From assembly GCF_000344805.1 (NCBI RefSeq), contig NC_020453.1, forward strand, positions 2,108,001-2,172,000: 64,000 nt of DNA, read 5' to 3'. Of the stretch, positions 25,194-34,177 are shown piece by piece. Under the pieces are notes generated by a model, which was not told where the DNA came from, did not search any database, and saw only the letters and a list, made by a program, of their open reading frames with translations. The translations under genes and the position numbers were made by a program. The stretch's first letter is position 1. Every line of letters begins with the position of its first letter. This DNA comes from Bradyrhizobium oligotrophicum S58 (GTDB lineage Bacteria > Pseudomonadota > Alphaproteobacteria > Rhizobiales > Xanthobacteraceae).

Positions 25194-26339
25194 CTACTTC
25201 ACCAGCCTGAATCTCCCGCCCTCGACCTTGATCAAAAACGCCGAGCGCTCGTCGTAGCCGTTGTGGTCGGTCGGGCTCATGTTGGAGAGGCCGTTGTTGA
25301 GATAGACGTCCTTGCCGCGCTCCAATTCGTCGCGCAGCGCCGCGCGAAATCCCGGCGTGCCGGGCTTGGCGGCCTTCAGCGCGCCGGGAATTGCGCCCTT
25401 CAGCAGCGTGACCGTGTCCCACAGATGCGCGGCGAAGATGTTCGGCTTGTCGCCATTGGCGGCCTGATAGGCTGATACGAACGCGTCGTTGGCGCGGCGG
25501 AACGGATCCTCCGCGGCGAGATCGTCCGCGATCGAGAACGCCTCGCCGGCGAACACCGCGCCCTCGACGTTCTCCTTGCCGAGCTTGATGAATTCCTGCG
25601 TCGCCACGCCATGGGTCTGGAAGATCTTGCCGGCATAGCCGCGCTCGCGCAGCGCCTGCTGCGGCAGCACCGCGGGCGTGCCGGCCGAGGCGATGAACAC
25701 CGCGTCCGGATTGGTCGCCATCACCTGCAGCGCCTGGCCGGTGACGCTGGTGTCGCCGCGGGCATAGACCTCGTGCGTCGTCACGGTCAGGCCGAGCTTC
25801 GGCGCCAGCTTCGTCACCTCCTGATAGTAGCCCTCGCCATAGCCGTCGGAGACGCCGATGAAGCCGAGGGTCTTCACGCCCGTCTTTGCGATGTATTTGA
25901 GCATCGCCGCAGCCATGATGTCGTCATTGGGCACCACCTTGAACGCCCATTTGCGCTTGTCGTCCATCGGCTGCACGATCGCGGTCGAGGCCGCCAGAGA
26001 CAGCAGCGGCGTCCTGCTTTCGAGCGCGACGTCGAGCATCGGCATGGTCACCGGCGTCAGCGACGAGCCGATGATGACGTCGACCTGGTCCTGGATCACC
26101 AGCCGGCGCGCATTCTGCAGACCCTTCACGCTGTCGGATTCGTCGTCGAGCGCGATGTAGACGATCTTCTCGCCGCCGATCTCCTTCGGCAGCGCCGCCA
26201 CCGCCTTGATCTGCGGCTGCCCGAGCGCCGAGCCGGGCCCGGTTGCGGACACCACGATACCGACCTTGACGTCGGCCCGCGCGGGCGAGCCGAAGGCCAT
26301 CATTGCAGCAATTCCGATCGCCGTGAGCGCGGCTCTCAT
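25194..26339 (-). CDS. LivJ-type ABC transporter substrate-binding protein
   Basis: 381 residues. Signal peptide MRAALTAIGIAAMMAFGSPARA, then the type I periplasmic-binding fold: KVGIVVSATGPGSALGQPQI, DEESDSVKGLQNARRLV, IIGSSLTPVTMPML and IGVSDGYGEGYYQE. It binds branched-chain amino acids or, as often in bradyrhizobia, aromatic acids. Permease and ATPase genes are not adjacent. GGGGAGGA supports ATG 26339; a 60-codon upstream extension is unlikely. It is divergent from the LuxR regulator gene. Confidence 0.9.
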   Translation of the reverse strand: MRAALTAIGIAAMMAFGSPARADVKVGIVVSATGPGSALGQPQIKAVAALPKEIGGEKIVYIALDDESDSVKGLQNARRLVIQDQVDVIIGSSLTPVTMPMLDVALESRTPLLSLAASTAIVQPMDDKRKWAFKVVPNDDIMAAAMLKYIAKTGVKTLGFIGVSDGYGEGYYQEVTKLAPKLGLTVTTHEVYARGDTSVTGQALQVMATNPDAVFIASAGTPAVLPQQALRERGYAGKIFQTHGVATQEFIKLGKENVEGAVFAGEAFSIADDLAAEDPFRRANDAFVSAYQAANGDKPNIFAAHLWDTVTLLKGAIPGALKAAKPGTPGFRAALRDELERGKDVYLNNGLSNMSPTDHNGYDERSAFLIKVEGGRFRLVK

Positions 26340-26517
26340 CACCAGTCCTCCCCGTTGAGCGTGCTCGGCACGTTGACTGGCCGAGTCTTTGGCCGACGAC
26401 CGTAGCCGGACCGGAGGCCCCGTGTCTGTCCCCGTGGTTGGTGACGCGGGGCGCGGCGCTTCCAGCCGGGGCGGGTTGCTGCTAGGCTCAGTGAACAAAG
26501 AGAGCCGGGAGGAATGC

Positions 26518-27309
26518 ATGGAGGCTCAGGGGCCTGGTATCGGCGCGGCCGGCGCCGTCGGCGCCATGGTGCTCGCGATCGGACAGGAGTCGTTTCCAGG
26601 CGTCCTTATCGAGACGCTGCGCATCGTTGCCGATGTTGGCCATTGCATGGTGTTCACCTTCGAGAACCAGCGCTCGGCGCGCTGTCTGCTCAGCACGGGG
26701 AACATCGCGATCGGGCCCGACCTCGGCGCCGCCTATTCGGAGCATTTCCACACCGCCGATCCGAACCGCGATACGATCTTCCGCCAGCGCGCGGACACCA
26801 GCCACATCCTGCTGCCGAACTTCGCGCGCCGCATGTATCCGAAGGGCTACCGCAAACTGTTCTTCGAGGATTCCGAGATCGTCGACAAGGCCGCCACCGC
26901 GATCTGGGTCGGCGACCACTGCTATTACGTGAACTTCTATCGCACCGCTGCGCAAGGCGGCTTCGCGCCGGACCAGCGCCAGCGCATCGCGGCGGTCGCT
27001 CCGATCGTGGGCGCCATCGTCGCGCGTCATTGCCAGCACCGCGCCGCCGCGATGGATCCAGCCGACAAGTTCGCCTCGCTGTTCGCCGCCGGCGGACCGC
27101 TGGCGGTGCTGACCGCGCGCGAGAAGGACGTCTGCCGCCGCATCCTCTCAGGCTTCACCTCGGAGGCGATCGCCGGAGATCTCGGCATCGCCCTCAACTC
27201 CGTCTTCACCTATCGCAAGCGCGCCTATGAGAAGCTCGGCATCGCCTCGCAGAACGAGCTGTTCGCGATCGCGCTGCGGCTGATGACGACACCGCGCCCG
27301 CTGAACTGA
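26518..27309 (+). CDS. LuxR-type transcriptional regulator
   Basis: 263 residues. The C-terminal LuxR/FixJ HTH (about 195-255) reads PLAVLTAREKDVCRRILSG, then SEAIAGDLGIALNSVFTY and RKRAYEKLGIASQNELF. The N-terminal 190 residues have no autoinducer-binding or receiver signature that I can see, so the sensed signal is unknown. GGGAGG precedes ATG 26518. It is divergent from the LivJ-like gene (178 bp), a plausible target. Confidence 0.85.
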   Translation: MEAQGPGIGAAGAVGAMVLAIGQESFPGVLIETLRIVADVGHCMVFTFENQRSARCLLSTGNIAIGPDLGAAYSEHFHTADPNRDTIFRQRADTSHILLPNFARRMYPKGYRKLFFEDSEIVDKAATAIWVGDHCYYVNFYRTAAQGGFAPDQRQRIAAVAPIVGAIVARHCQHRAAAMDPADKFASLFAAGGPLAVLTAREKDVCRRILSGFTSEAIAGDLGIALNSVFTYRKRAYEKLGIASQNELFAIALRLMTTPRPLN

Positions 27310-27399
27310 GCCAGGCCGTCGCGGATGCTGTCACCCATCACCGGGACAGACGTCGCGCGCATGCGCAGTTAGCGTGCGCCGTCTGACCGGAGGCTGAAA

Positions 27400-28578
27400 G
27401 TGAGCACCGCACCGCGCTTCGACATCGACACCGCGACCTTCTGGGCCGATCCCTATCCGGCGCTGGCGCGCATGCGCAAGGAGGCGCCGATCGCCTTCGT
27501 GCCGCAGCTCGGCAGCACGCTGCTGTGCCGGCGCAACGACATCTTCGTCTCCGAAAAGCAGATCGACGTCTTCAGCTCGCATCAGCCGCAGGGACTGATG
27601 AACCGGCTGATGGGCCACAACATGATGCGCAAGGATGGTGCCGCGCACATGGCCGAGCGCCACGCGATCGCGCCGGCGGTCTCGCCACGGGCCGTCCGGG
27701 TGCATTGGCTGGCGCAGTTCCAGGCTCATGCCGACAGGCTGATCGATGCGCTCGATCCGGCAGCCGAGATTGATCTCGTCAGGGACTTCGCGCTGCCGTT
27801 CTCGGCCGAATGTCTGAAGCTGATCACCGGCCTCACCAACATGCGCTTCGAGGACATGAACGCATGGTCGCAGGCGATGATCGACGGCATTGCCAACTAC
27901 ACCGGCGATCCGGCGGTCGAAGCGCGCTGCAACGCTGCGACCTCCGGCATCGATGCCGCGATCGACGACATGCTGCCGGTGCTGGAGAAGCACCCCAATC
28001 AGAGCCTGCTCGGCGTGATGCTGGCCGGGGGCATGCCGATGGACAGCGTCCGCGCCAATATCAAGCTCGCGATCTCGGGCGGCCAGAACGAGCCGCGCGA
28101 CGCCATCGCCGGCACGGTCTGGGCGCTGCTGCTGCATCCCGAGCAACTTGCGCTGGCGGTGAATGGCGAGGTGCGCTGGCTGCAGGTGTTCGAGGAATAT
28201 GCCCGCTGGATCTCGCCGATCGGCATGTCGCCGCGGCGCATCGCAAGACCCTGGAGTATCCGTGATGTCGCCTTCGAGCCCGACGAGCGCGTGTTCCTGA
28301 TGTTCGGCTCGGCCAACCGCGACGAGGCGTATTTCACCGACCCTGATCGCTTCGACATCCGCCGCGACGTCTCCAAGAGCATCGCCTTCGGCGCCGGCCC
28401 ACATTTCTGCGCGGGCGCCTGGGCCTCGCGCGCCATGATCGCCGACGTCGCTCTGCCGACGCTGTTCGCCCGGCTGCAGAACCTGCGTCTCCGCGAGGCC
28501 GAGTCGGCGCGCATCGGCGGCTGGGCCTTTCGCGGCCTGCTCAATCTGCCGGTGACCTGGGACGCGACGCGACACTGA
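27400..28578 (+). CDS. Cytochrome P450 with atypical I helix
   Basis: 392 residues, a soluble bacterial P450. The heme loop FGAGPHFCAGA gives Cys337 as iron ligand, and the K-helix ExxR is Glu266-Arg269. The I-helix segment reads ISGGQNEPRD (225-234): the usual acid-alcohol pair of (A/G)Gx(D/E)(T/S) is replaced by Asn-Glu. GTG start at 27400 with GGAGG seven bases before. No ferredoxin or reductase gene is adjacent, so electrons must come from elsewhere. Substrate unknown. Confidence 0.92.
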   Translation: MSTAPRFDIDTATFWADPYPALARMRKEAPIAFVPQLGSTLLCRRNDIFVSEKQIDVFSSHQPQGLMNRLMGHNMMRKDGAAHMAERHAIAPAVSPRAVRVHWLAQFQAHADRLIDALDPAAEIDLVRDFALPFSAECLKLITGLTNMRFEDMNAWSQAMIDGIANYTGDPAVEARCNAATSGIDAAIDDMLPVLEKHPNQSLLGVMLAGGMPMDSVRANIKLAISGGQNEPRDAIAGTVWALLLHPEQLALAVNGEVRWLQVFEEYARWISPIGMSPRRIARPWSIRDVAFEPDERVFLMFGSANRDEAYFTDPDRFDIRRDVSKSIAFGAGPHFCAGAWASRAMIADVALPTLFARLQNLRLREAESARIGGWAFRGLLNLPVTWDATRH

Positions 28579-28649
28579 TCCTCATATTGGGCGCGGCCCG
28601 CGGGAGTCTCTCGGGCGCAGCTCGTCCAAACGAACGGAGACCACCTACG

Positions 28650-30323
28650 CTATCCCGCCGCGATTGCCTGTGCTTCTGCCGCGGCTCGCTGCATGCTGGA
28701 CGACATCTCGCTGGTGACGGTGCTTTGTTCTTCGACCGCGGCGGCGGTCGAGGTGACGTATTCGCTGACGTTCTGGATCTCGGTCTTGATCGCGTTCAGG
28801 GCATTCACGACCTCGGCCGAAATCACGTTCAGGCCGGCGATCTCTGCGCCGATCTTGTCGGTGGCGGCCTTGGCCTGGTTGGCAAGGTTCTTGACCTCCG
28901 CGGCGACCACCGCAAATCCGCGCCCGGCCTCGCCGGCGCGCGCCGATTCGATGGTGGCGTTGAGCGCCAGCAGATTGATCTGCCCCGTGATGTCGCTGAT
29001 GATCTCGACGATGCCGCTCATCGCCTGAGTTGCTTCGCTCAGGCGCTTGGCCTGCGAGTCGGCCGAAGCAACCCGGTCGGCCGCGCCCATTGCGGTCTCG
29101 CGCGACTTCGTCATCGCTTCGGATATCTCACGGACGGACGCATTGAGTTCCTCTGCGCCTGCCGCCACCGAGTCCATCATGCCGCGGACGCGCTCGTTCC
29201 CCATGCGCGCCAGCACCTGCTTCGTAACATCCGTAGCGAACTTCACCACCTTGCACGGCTTGCCATTGAGATCGAGGATCGGGTTGTAGGAGGCCTGGAT
29301 CCAGACCTCACGTCCGCCCTTGCCGATTCGCTTGTATTCGGCCGCTTGATATTCTCCGCGGTTGAGGGCCGCCCAGAATGCGCGATAGGCGGCGCCTTCC
29401 CGCTCCGCGGGATCGACGAACATCGAGTGATGACGGCCCTTGATCTCGGACAGTGTGTAGCCAAGAGCGTGGAGGAAATTCTCGTTCGCCGTGATCACGG
29501 TGCCGTCGAGAGCGAACTCGATCACCGCCTGCGATTTGCCGATGGCCGCAATCTGCCCCGCCAGGTCGGCATTGCGCATCTTCTGTTCGGTGACGTCGGT
29601 TGCGAACTTCACCACCTTGGTGGGCTTGCCCTTGTCGTCGAAGATCGGATTGTAGGACGCCTGGATCCAGACCTCGCGTCCGCCCTTGCCGATCCGCTTG
29701 TATTCGGCAGCCTGGTATTCGCCGCGATTCAGGGCAGCCCAGAACTCACGATAGGCTGCGCTGTCGCGCTCCCTTGGATCGACGAACATGCTGTGATGCT
29801 TGCCCTGGATCTCCGGCAAGGCGTAGCCCAGCGCCTTCAGGAAGTTCTCGTTCGCGGTAACGACCGTGCCGTCCAGGTTGAACTCGATCACGGCCTGCGA
29901 CTTGCCGATCGCCGCCACCTGGGCTGCGTAATCGATATTTTGCAGGCGCAAGCTCGCGTCGGACCATTCGACCACCGTTCCCGCACGAGTTCCGTCGCGG
30001 TGGTTCAGGGGCTGTGCGACGAGGTCGAAAAACCACGTGCCGATCTTGATCGTCGCCCGGTGCTCCGAACGGAGCGCCTGCAGCATGCGGCGCTGGTGCG
30101 ACGGATCCTTGTGGAATACGTCGATGTTCGCGCCCATCAGGCCGTCGACACGAAAATTCGGCAGTTGCTGCCTGAGGTCCTGCTCGGCTTCCCGGAGCAG
30201 CGTCTTCACGGCCTCGTTCATATAGACGATGTTGAGATTGGTGTCGGCGATCATCACCTTGGCCGTGATCGCGTTCGCACCGAGCAGAGCAAGCGTGTCA
30301 CCGTTATTCTTGCGACCGAACAT
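28650..30323 (-). CDS. Cytoplasmic PAS-domain methyl-accepting chemotaxis protein
   Basis: 557 residues, no membrane segment and no HAMP. A divergent PAS domain (about 1-130) is followed by two near-identical PAS/PAC units (about 131-252 and 253-374), both with GKSQAVIEF, HHSMFVDP and AAEYKRIGKGGREVWIQASY. The C-terminal signalling domain contains the chemoreceptor hairpin LNATIESARAGEAGRGFAVV, which contacts CheA/CheW. PAS domains of this type often hold heme or FAD and sense redox or oxygen; the cofactor is not decided by the sequence. GGAG precedes ATG 30323. The PAS duplication is visible at DNA level. Confidence 0.9.
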   Translation of the reverse strand: MFGRKNNGDTLALLGANAITAKVMIADTNLNIVYMNEAVKTLLREAEQDLRQQLPNFRVDGLMGANIDVFHKDPSHQRRMLQALRSEHRATIKIGTWFFDLVAQPLNHRDGTRAGTVVEWSDASLRLQNIDYAAQVAAIGKSQAVIEFNLDGTVVTANENFLKALGYALPEIQGKHHSMFVDPRERDSAAYREFWAALNRGEYQAAEYKRIGKGGREVWIQASYNPIFDDKGKPTKVVKFATDVTEQKMRNADLAGQIAAIGKSQAVIEFALDGTVITANENFLHALGYTLSEIKGRHHSMFVDPAEREGAAYRAFWAALNRGEYQAAEYKRIGKGGREVWIQASYNPILDLNGKPCKVVKFATDVTKQVLARMGNERVRGMMDSVAAGAEELNASVREISEAMTKSRETAMGAADRVASADSQAKRLSEATQAMSGIVEIISDITGQINLLALNATIESARAGEAGRGFAVVAAEVKNLANQAKAATDKIGAEIAGLNVISAEVVNALNAIKTEIQNVSEYVTSTAAAVEEQSTVTSEMSSSMQRAAAEAQAIAAG

Positions 30324-30650
30324 GAGTTTTTCTCCGTGAGTACCGATGAGAGCGCGCCTCGGTCATTGTGGCGGTCAGCGCGACCTTGACTATTCACGCG
30401 CAACCGACGGCCACCGAAGCGGTTCTGAAAGCCGACCCCGGTAAATCACGGGGGTTTATTTAATGTAGCAGGCTATCTGTAAGATTGAGTTAGGCACTTC
30501 ACTGCAGCTCCGTTCGGATTCTGCACGGCCATGTCGTGTGCGAGCGCTTCCTGGCGGGATCATCCGTCGCACGCAATCGTTGCCTCAGATCAAATTCGAG
30601 GTGGTTCCGGTTGATAGCTTGTGCGGAGCCAAGGTGTTACAGGCTCGCTC
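30324..30650. other. Divergent intergenic region
   Basis: 327 bp between the starts of the chemoreceptor gene (leftward) and the PAS-AraC regulator gene (rightward). It must hold both promoters. I see AT-richer sequence at about 30445-30490 than elsewhere in the window but no clear operator or sigma-factor box. Confidence 0.4.
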
Positions 30651-31739
30651 ATGCCAGAGAACGACATAGCCGAGATTATCCAGATACCCAGAATATTTCT
30701 GGATAGTTTGGGCATCGGCATCTCGATCGTCGATTGCGAGACAGGGTGCATTCGCTTCGCGAACGCCGAATTCTGCCGGGTGGTCGGCTATACATTGGGG
30801 CAAATCAGAGCCGCTCACATTAGCTTTCTCCAACTGACGCATCCCGAAGACCAGGAGAGCAATCGGCGGCAGCAGGAACAGCTGATGGCGGGTGAAATCG
30901 ACGGCTATCGGATCGACAAGCGCTATCTGCGGCAGGACGGCAGCGTCGTCTGGGGACGCGTGATCGTCAATCCGATCCGGGACGCTGCAGGCAGCCTGAA
31001 GTGGTTCTGCGCGGTGGTCGAAGACATCACGGCGACCAAGATTCTGGAGGGGCAGCTTGCCGCAGCCGAACAACTGGCGGGGCTCTCGACTTTCAACCTG
31101 ATCGTCGCGATTGACGGCCGTCCGGCCACGTCGGCTGCGAAGTTCTCTCTGAGCGATACGTTGAGCCGCGTGCATCCCGAAGACCGGGGCGGGCTGGAGA
31201 AGGCAATCCACCATGCCATCTCGCGGCGGGGCGGATATACGCGGGACTATCGCATCGTCGACGAATGCGGGCGAACGCGCTGGGTTCGGGGCATGGGAAC
31301 GTGTGTCTACAGCCCATCCGAGGGGTGTATCCACCTCGTCGGCTCCACGATTGATATCACCGCGACTCGTCGCGACCGCGAAATGCCAGAGCCCATCCAA
31401 CGGATACTGGAGCACATCGAGACGCACTGGCATCAGAAGTCGTCGATCGAACAACTGGCGGGCCAGTACGGGATAAGCCCGCGCGCTGTCTATCAGTACT
31501 TCTCAAACAGCGGCGTTTCATTGGGCGAGACGATCAAGCGGAACCGCATGCAGCATGCGCGCCGCTTGCTGTGCAACCCGGAAACGCGGGATACGGTGAC
31601 GTCGATCGCTTTGCGATGCGGCTTCAACAATCCGGGCCATTTCGCCAGAGAATATCGCAAGGTCTATGGCGAGACACCGTCGGAAAGTCTGCGGCAGGCG
31701 TTATCGCCGCCGGGGGCAGAGCGCGGCGTCAAACTGTAG
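30651..31739 (+). CDS. PAS-domain AraC-type transcriptional regulator
   Basis: 362 residues. An N-terminal PAS domain (about 10-115: IFLDSLGIGISIVDCETG, FCRVVGYTLGQI, then the PAC segment RDAAGSLKWFCAVVEDITATK) is followed by a second, degenerate PAS/PAC-like part (about 150-245) and an AraC HTH domain (about 260-355: IEQLAGQYGISPRAVYQYF, TSIALRCGFNNPGHFAREYR). The AraC half resembles the AndR/OxyR-independent AraC activators such as FeaR. It is divergent from the PAS chemoreceptor, so both may respond to a similar cue. ATG 30651 is chosen; a longer frame starts at 30621. Confidence 0.85.
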   Translation: MPENDIAEIIQIPRIFLDSLGIGISIVDCETGCIRFANAEFCRVVGYTLGQIRAAHISFLQLTHPEDQESNRRQQEQLMAGEIDGYRIDKRYLRQDGSVVWGRVIVNPIRDAAGSLKWFCAVVEDITATKILEGQLAAAEQLAGLSTFNLIVAIDGRPATSAAKFSLSDTLSRVHPEDRGGLEKAIHHAISRRGGYTRDYRIVDECGRTRWVRGMGTCVYSPSEGCIHLVGSTIDITATRRDREMPEPIQRILEHIETHWHQKSSIEQLAGQYGISPRAVYQYFSNSGVSLGETIKRNRMQHARRLLCNPETRDTVTSIALRCGFNNPGHFAREYRKVYGETPSESLRQALSPPGAERGVKL

Positions 31740-31799
31740 AGCGCGATCCTGGTCGCAACGACTGCCGCTGCCGCCATGCAGCGAGCGGGCCATCGGCCG

Positions 31800-32320
31800 A
31801 CATGCCCGTCGAGCAAGTTCAGCATGCGCCGCATGCGAAAATTGCCCGTCGAGCTACTTTGCCGCAGGCGTATCCGCTTGTGTCGTCGGGCAAATCAGAA
31901 CGATGGTCTCGTCCAACCCGCCTCATGCAGAGGGACGTACGCGTCGTCACGATACGTGGAGGTGGGCTGCGATGGACGTGATGGCTGTGCCGGACGAGCG
32001 CAGTCGCACGTACGGAGAAATCGTGTGGTCCTGGCCTCTCGACGCTGAGGTCAAGTTGCGGGCGTTGCTTGACGGCACGCGCGGGCGATGGGGGCAAGAC
32101 AGCCGATCCCCAGGGAGATCACGTATAATCCGTAACACCGTCGCGCAGGGAGGGCCGGGATGTCTCGGCCGAACCTGTGGTTCCTACCCCGTGCATTTTT
32201 TCGCACGGGGGCCATGGGGGCGGCGAGCTCCCGGCCTTCCCTGCGCCCTCTCGTTGTTCAGAGGGACATGATCGATGCATCACCTCGGGCGCTGCGCGCC
32301 GCGGGATGGAAACGTCTGTC
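31800..32320 (+). repeat. Dispersed structured element A, copy 2
   Basis: Fullest copy. The left module (about 31805-31990) is shared with the reverse complement of 63445-63640, including 53 identical consecutive bases (31915-31967 against 63465-63517). The middle block, TGGTCCTGGCCTCTCGACGC to CCCAGGGAGA (32031-32118), is shared with copy 1. The right hairpin has an outer stem of 18 bp pairing 32143-32160 with 32229-32246 (one G-T) and an inner 8-bp stem pairing 32187-32194 with 32203-32210. A TATAAT lies at 32124-32129, just before the stem. Overlapping short ORFs are not conserved and are not annotated. Confidence 0.8.
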
Positions 32321-32378
32321 TCGATGACGCGTGTCTCGACTATCGTCATGCAGCCAAGGCCGTTCGCCTCACACTCGG

Positions 32379-32525
32379 TGTCATCCCGGACAAGCGCGCG
32401 GCACGCGCGCGCAGATCCGGGATCCATAACCCCAGGGAGAAGTATGAGGCACGATGGTCGATCGACCTCGCCCAGCCACATCCGCCGCGGCGTATGGGTC
32501 CCGGCTCAAGGCCGGGACGACACCG
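32379..32525. repeat. Dispersed palindromic element B, copy 2 (inverted relative to copy 1)
   Basis: Begins TGTCATCCCGGACAAG and ends GGCCGGGACGACACCG, with the inner TCCGCCGCGGCGTATGGGTC block that is the complement of 5532-5552. As at 5484-5634 it lies just to the right of element A, but in the opposite orientation, so the two elements move or are maintained independently. Together with element A it fills the gene-free stretch 31740-32584. Confidence 0.7.
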
Positions 32526-32584
32526 AATGTGGGGCGCGCATCGCGGCAAACGAGAGAGCGACCGGCGGCATCCATCGGCACGCC

Positions 32585-34177
32585 TCACGCCTCCAGCGCC
32601 GTCCTGATCATGCGCGCGAGGTCGGCGCTGACATACGGCTTGGCCAGCAGCAGCACGTCGGCGTCGAGGCGGCCATGATGCACGATCGCGTTCTCGGTAT
32701 AGCCCGAGGTGTAGAGCACCTTCAGCCCGGGGCGGCGCTTCTCGGCCGCGATGGCGAGCTGGCGGCCGTTCATGCCGCCGGGAATGATGACGTCGGTGAA
32801 CAGCAGATCGATCCGTTCCGGGCTGTCGATGATCGCAAGGCCTTCCGTGGCGTTGCTCGCGGACAGGGTGCGATAGCCGAGCCGGCGCACCTGCGCGACG
32901 ACGTAGTCGCGCACCAGCGCATCGTCCTCGACGATCAGGATGGTCTCGTCGCCGCGCGCCACGGCTGGTCGCGCGGTGTCGGCGGCGGGCAGCTCCGGCG
33001 CGCCCGCGGCACGCGGCAGATAGAGCTTCACGGTGGTGCCGTGGCCTTCCTCGCTGTAGATCTTGACGTGGCCGTTCGACTGCTTGACGAAGCCATAGAC
33101 CATGCTGAGCCCGAGACCCGAGCCCTTGCCGACGTCCTTGGTGGTGAAGAACGGCTCGAACACCTTGTCGAGCAGCGCGGCGGGAATGCCCTGGCCGGTA
33201 TCGCTGACCGCGATCAGGACGTAGCTGCCCGGCTTGGCGTCACGGTTGAGCTGGGCGTAATGCTCGTCGAGGGTGACGTTCTTGGTCTCCAAGGTCAGCT
33301 TGCCGCCATCCGGCATCGCGTCGCGCGCATTCAGCGCGAGGTTGAGGATCGCGGTCGAGAGCTGACTCGGATCGATCAACGCCGGCGCACTGTCGAAAGC
33401 CAGCATCGATTCGATCTCGATCTGCTCGCCGAGCGTCGGGCGCAGCAGGCGGCCGGCATCGACCATGAGCGCGTTGACGTCGGTCGCGCGCGGCTGCAGC
33501 GGCTGCCGTCGCGAGAACGCCAGCAGGTGCCGCGTCAGGTCGGCGCCGCGATCGGCGGCCGCGCTGATCATGCTGGCAATGCCGGCGAGTTGCGGCCTGT
33601 CCTTGACCGCGTCGGCGAGGATCTCGATCGTCCCGGTGATGACCGTCAGGATGTTGTTGAAGTCGTGGGCGACACCGCCGGTGAGCTGGCCGATGGCTTC
33701 CATCTTCTGCGCCTGGCGGACCTGGGCCTCATTGGCCTCGATCTCCTGAAAGCGCTGCACCATGGCCTCGGCGGCGCGGCGCTGCCGGATCTCCTCCTCC
33801 AATCGTTCGTAGGCCTTCTGCAGCACGATGCGGGTCGGCAGCACCAGGATCTGGCGCAGCATCCTGATCATGGCCACGATGACCACGACCGAGATCACGG
33901 CGAGAAGGGCATAGACGAGGCTCTCGGCTCTTGCGTCCGACATCCAGCGATCGAGGATCGAGAGCAGACGCGTGAGGCCGAACAGCGCGACGAAGAGCCC
34001 AAGCGCGGCCAGGGCGCCGCGGAACATGACCTCATTCCAGCGCCGCCACAGGTACAGAGCGATGACGGCGGAAATCGTGAAGAAGGCGCAGGCGATGATC
34101 GCGTTGGACACGACCTGCAACCAGAACCATCCCGGCGCCTCCGGCAGGGCCGCCGCTTGCACCGTCAATGTCGGCAT
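32585..34177 (-). CDS. Membrane hybrid histidine kinase with receiver domain
   Basis: 530 residues. About three membrane segments lie in residues 15-115, then a coiled linker, the HisKA box GQLTGGVAHDFNNILTVITG with the phospho-accepting His, the HATPase blocks (NLALNARDAMPDGG as N box, VSDTGQGIPAALLDKVFEPF as G1/F, and KGSGLGLSMVYGFVKQSNG as G2), and a C-terminal receiver (ILIVEDDALVRDYV, FTDVIIPGG with the phospho-acceptor Asp, LAKPY with the conserved Lys). No DNA-binding partner gene is adjacent. GAGGATGG lies before ATG 34177. The signal is unknown; there is no periplasmic sensor domain of any size. Confidence 0.92.
   Translation of the reverse strand: MPTLTVQAAALPEAPGWFWLQVVSNAIIACAFFTISAVIALYLWRRWNEVMFRGALAALGLFVALFGLTRLLSILDRWMSDARAESLVYALLAVISVVVIVAMIRMLRQILVLPTRIVLQKAYERLEEEIRQRRAAEAMVQRFQEIEANEAQVRQAQKMEAIGQLTGGVAHDFNNILTVITGTIEILADAVKDRPQLAGIASMISAAADRGADLTRHLLAFSRRQPLQPRATDVNALMVDAGRLLRPTLGEQIEIESMLAFDSAPALIDPSQLSTAILNLALNARDAMPDGGKLTLETKNVTLDEHYAQLNRDAKPGSYVLIAVSDTGQGIPAALLDKVFEPFFTTKDVGKGSGLGLSMVYGFVKQSNGHVKIYSEEGHGTTVKLYLPRAAGAPELPAADTARPAVARGDETILIVEDDALVRDYVVAQVRRLGYRTLSASNATEGLAIIDSPERIDLLFTDVIIPGGMNGRQLAIAAEKRRPGLKVLYTSGYTENAIVHHGRLDADVLLLAKPYVSADLARMIRTALEA

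Noticed and set aside
31819..32097. Short reverse ORF inside element A (also counterparts at 5038-5250 and 63482-63700)
   Set aside because: Partial frame similarity comes from DNA repeat identity; frames break between copies and no start site is conserved.
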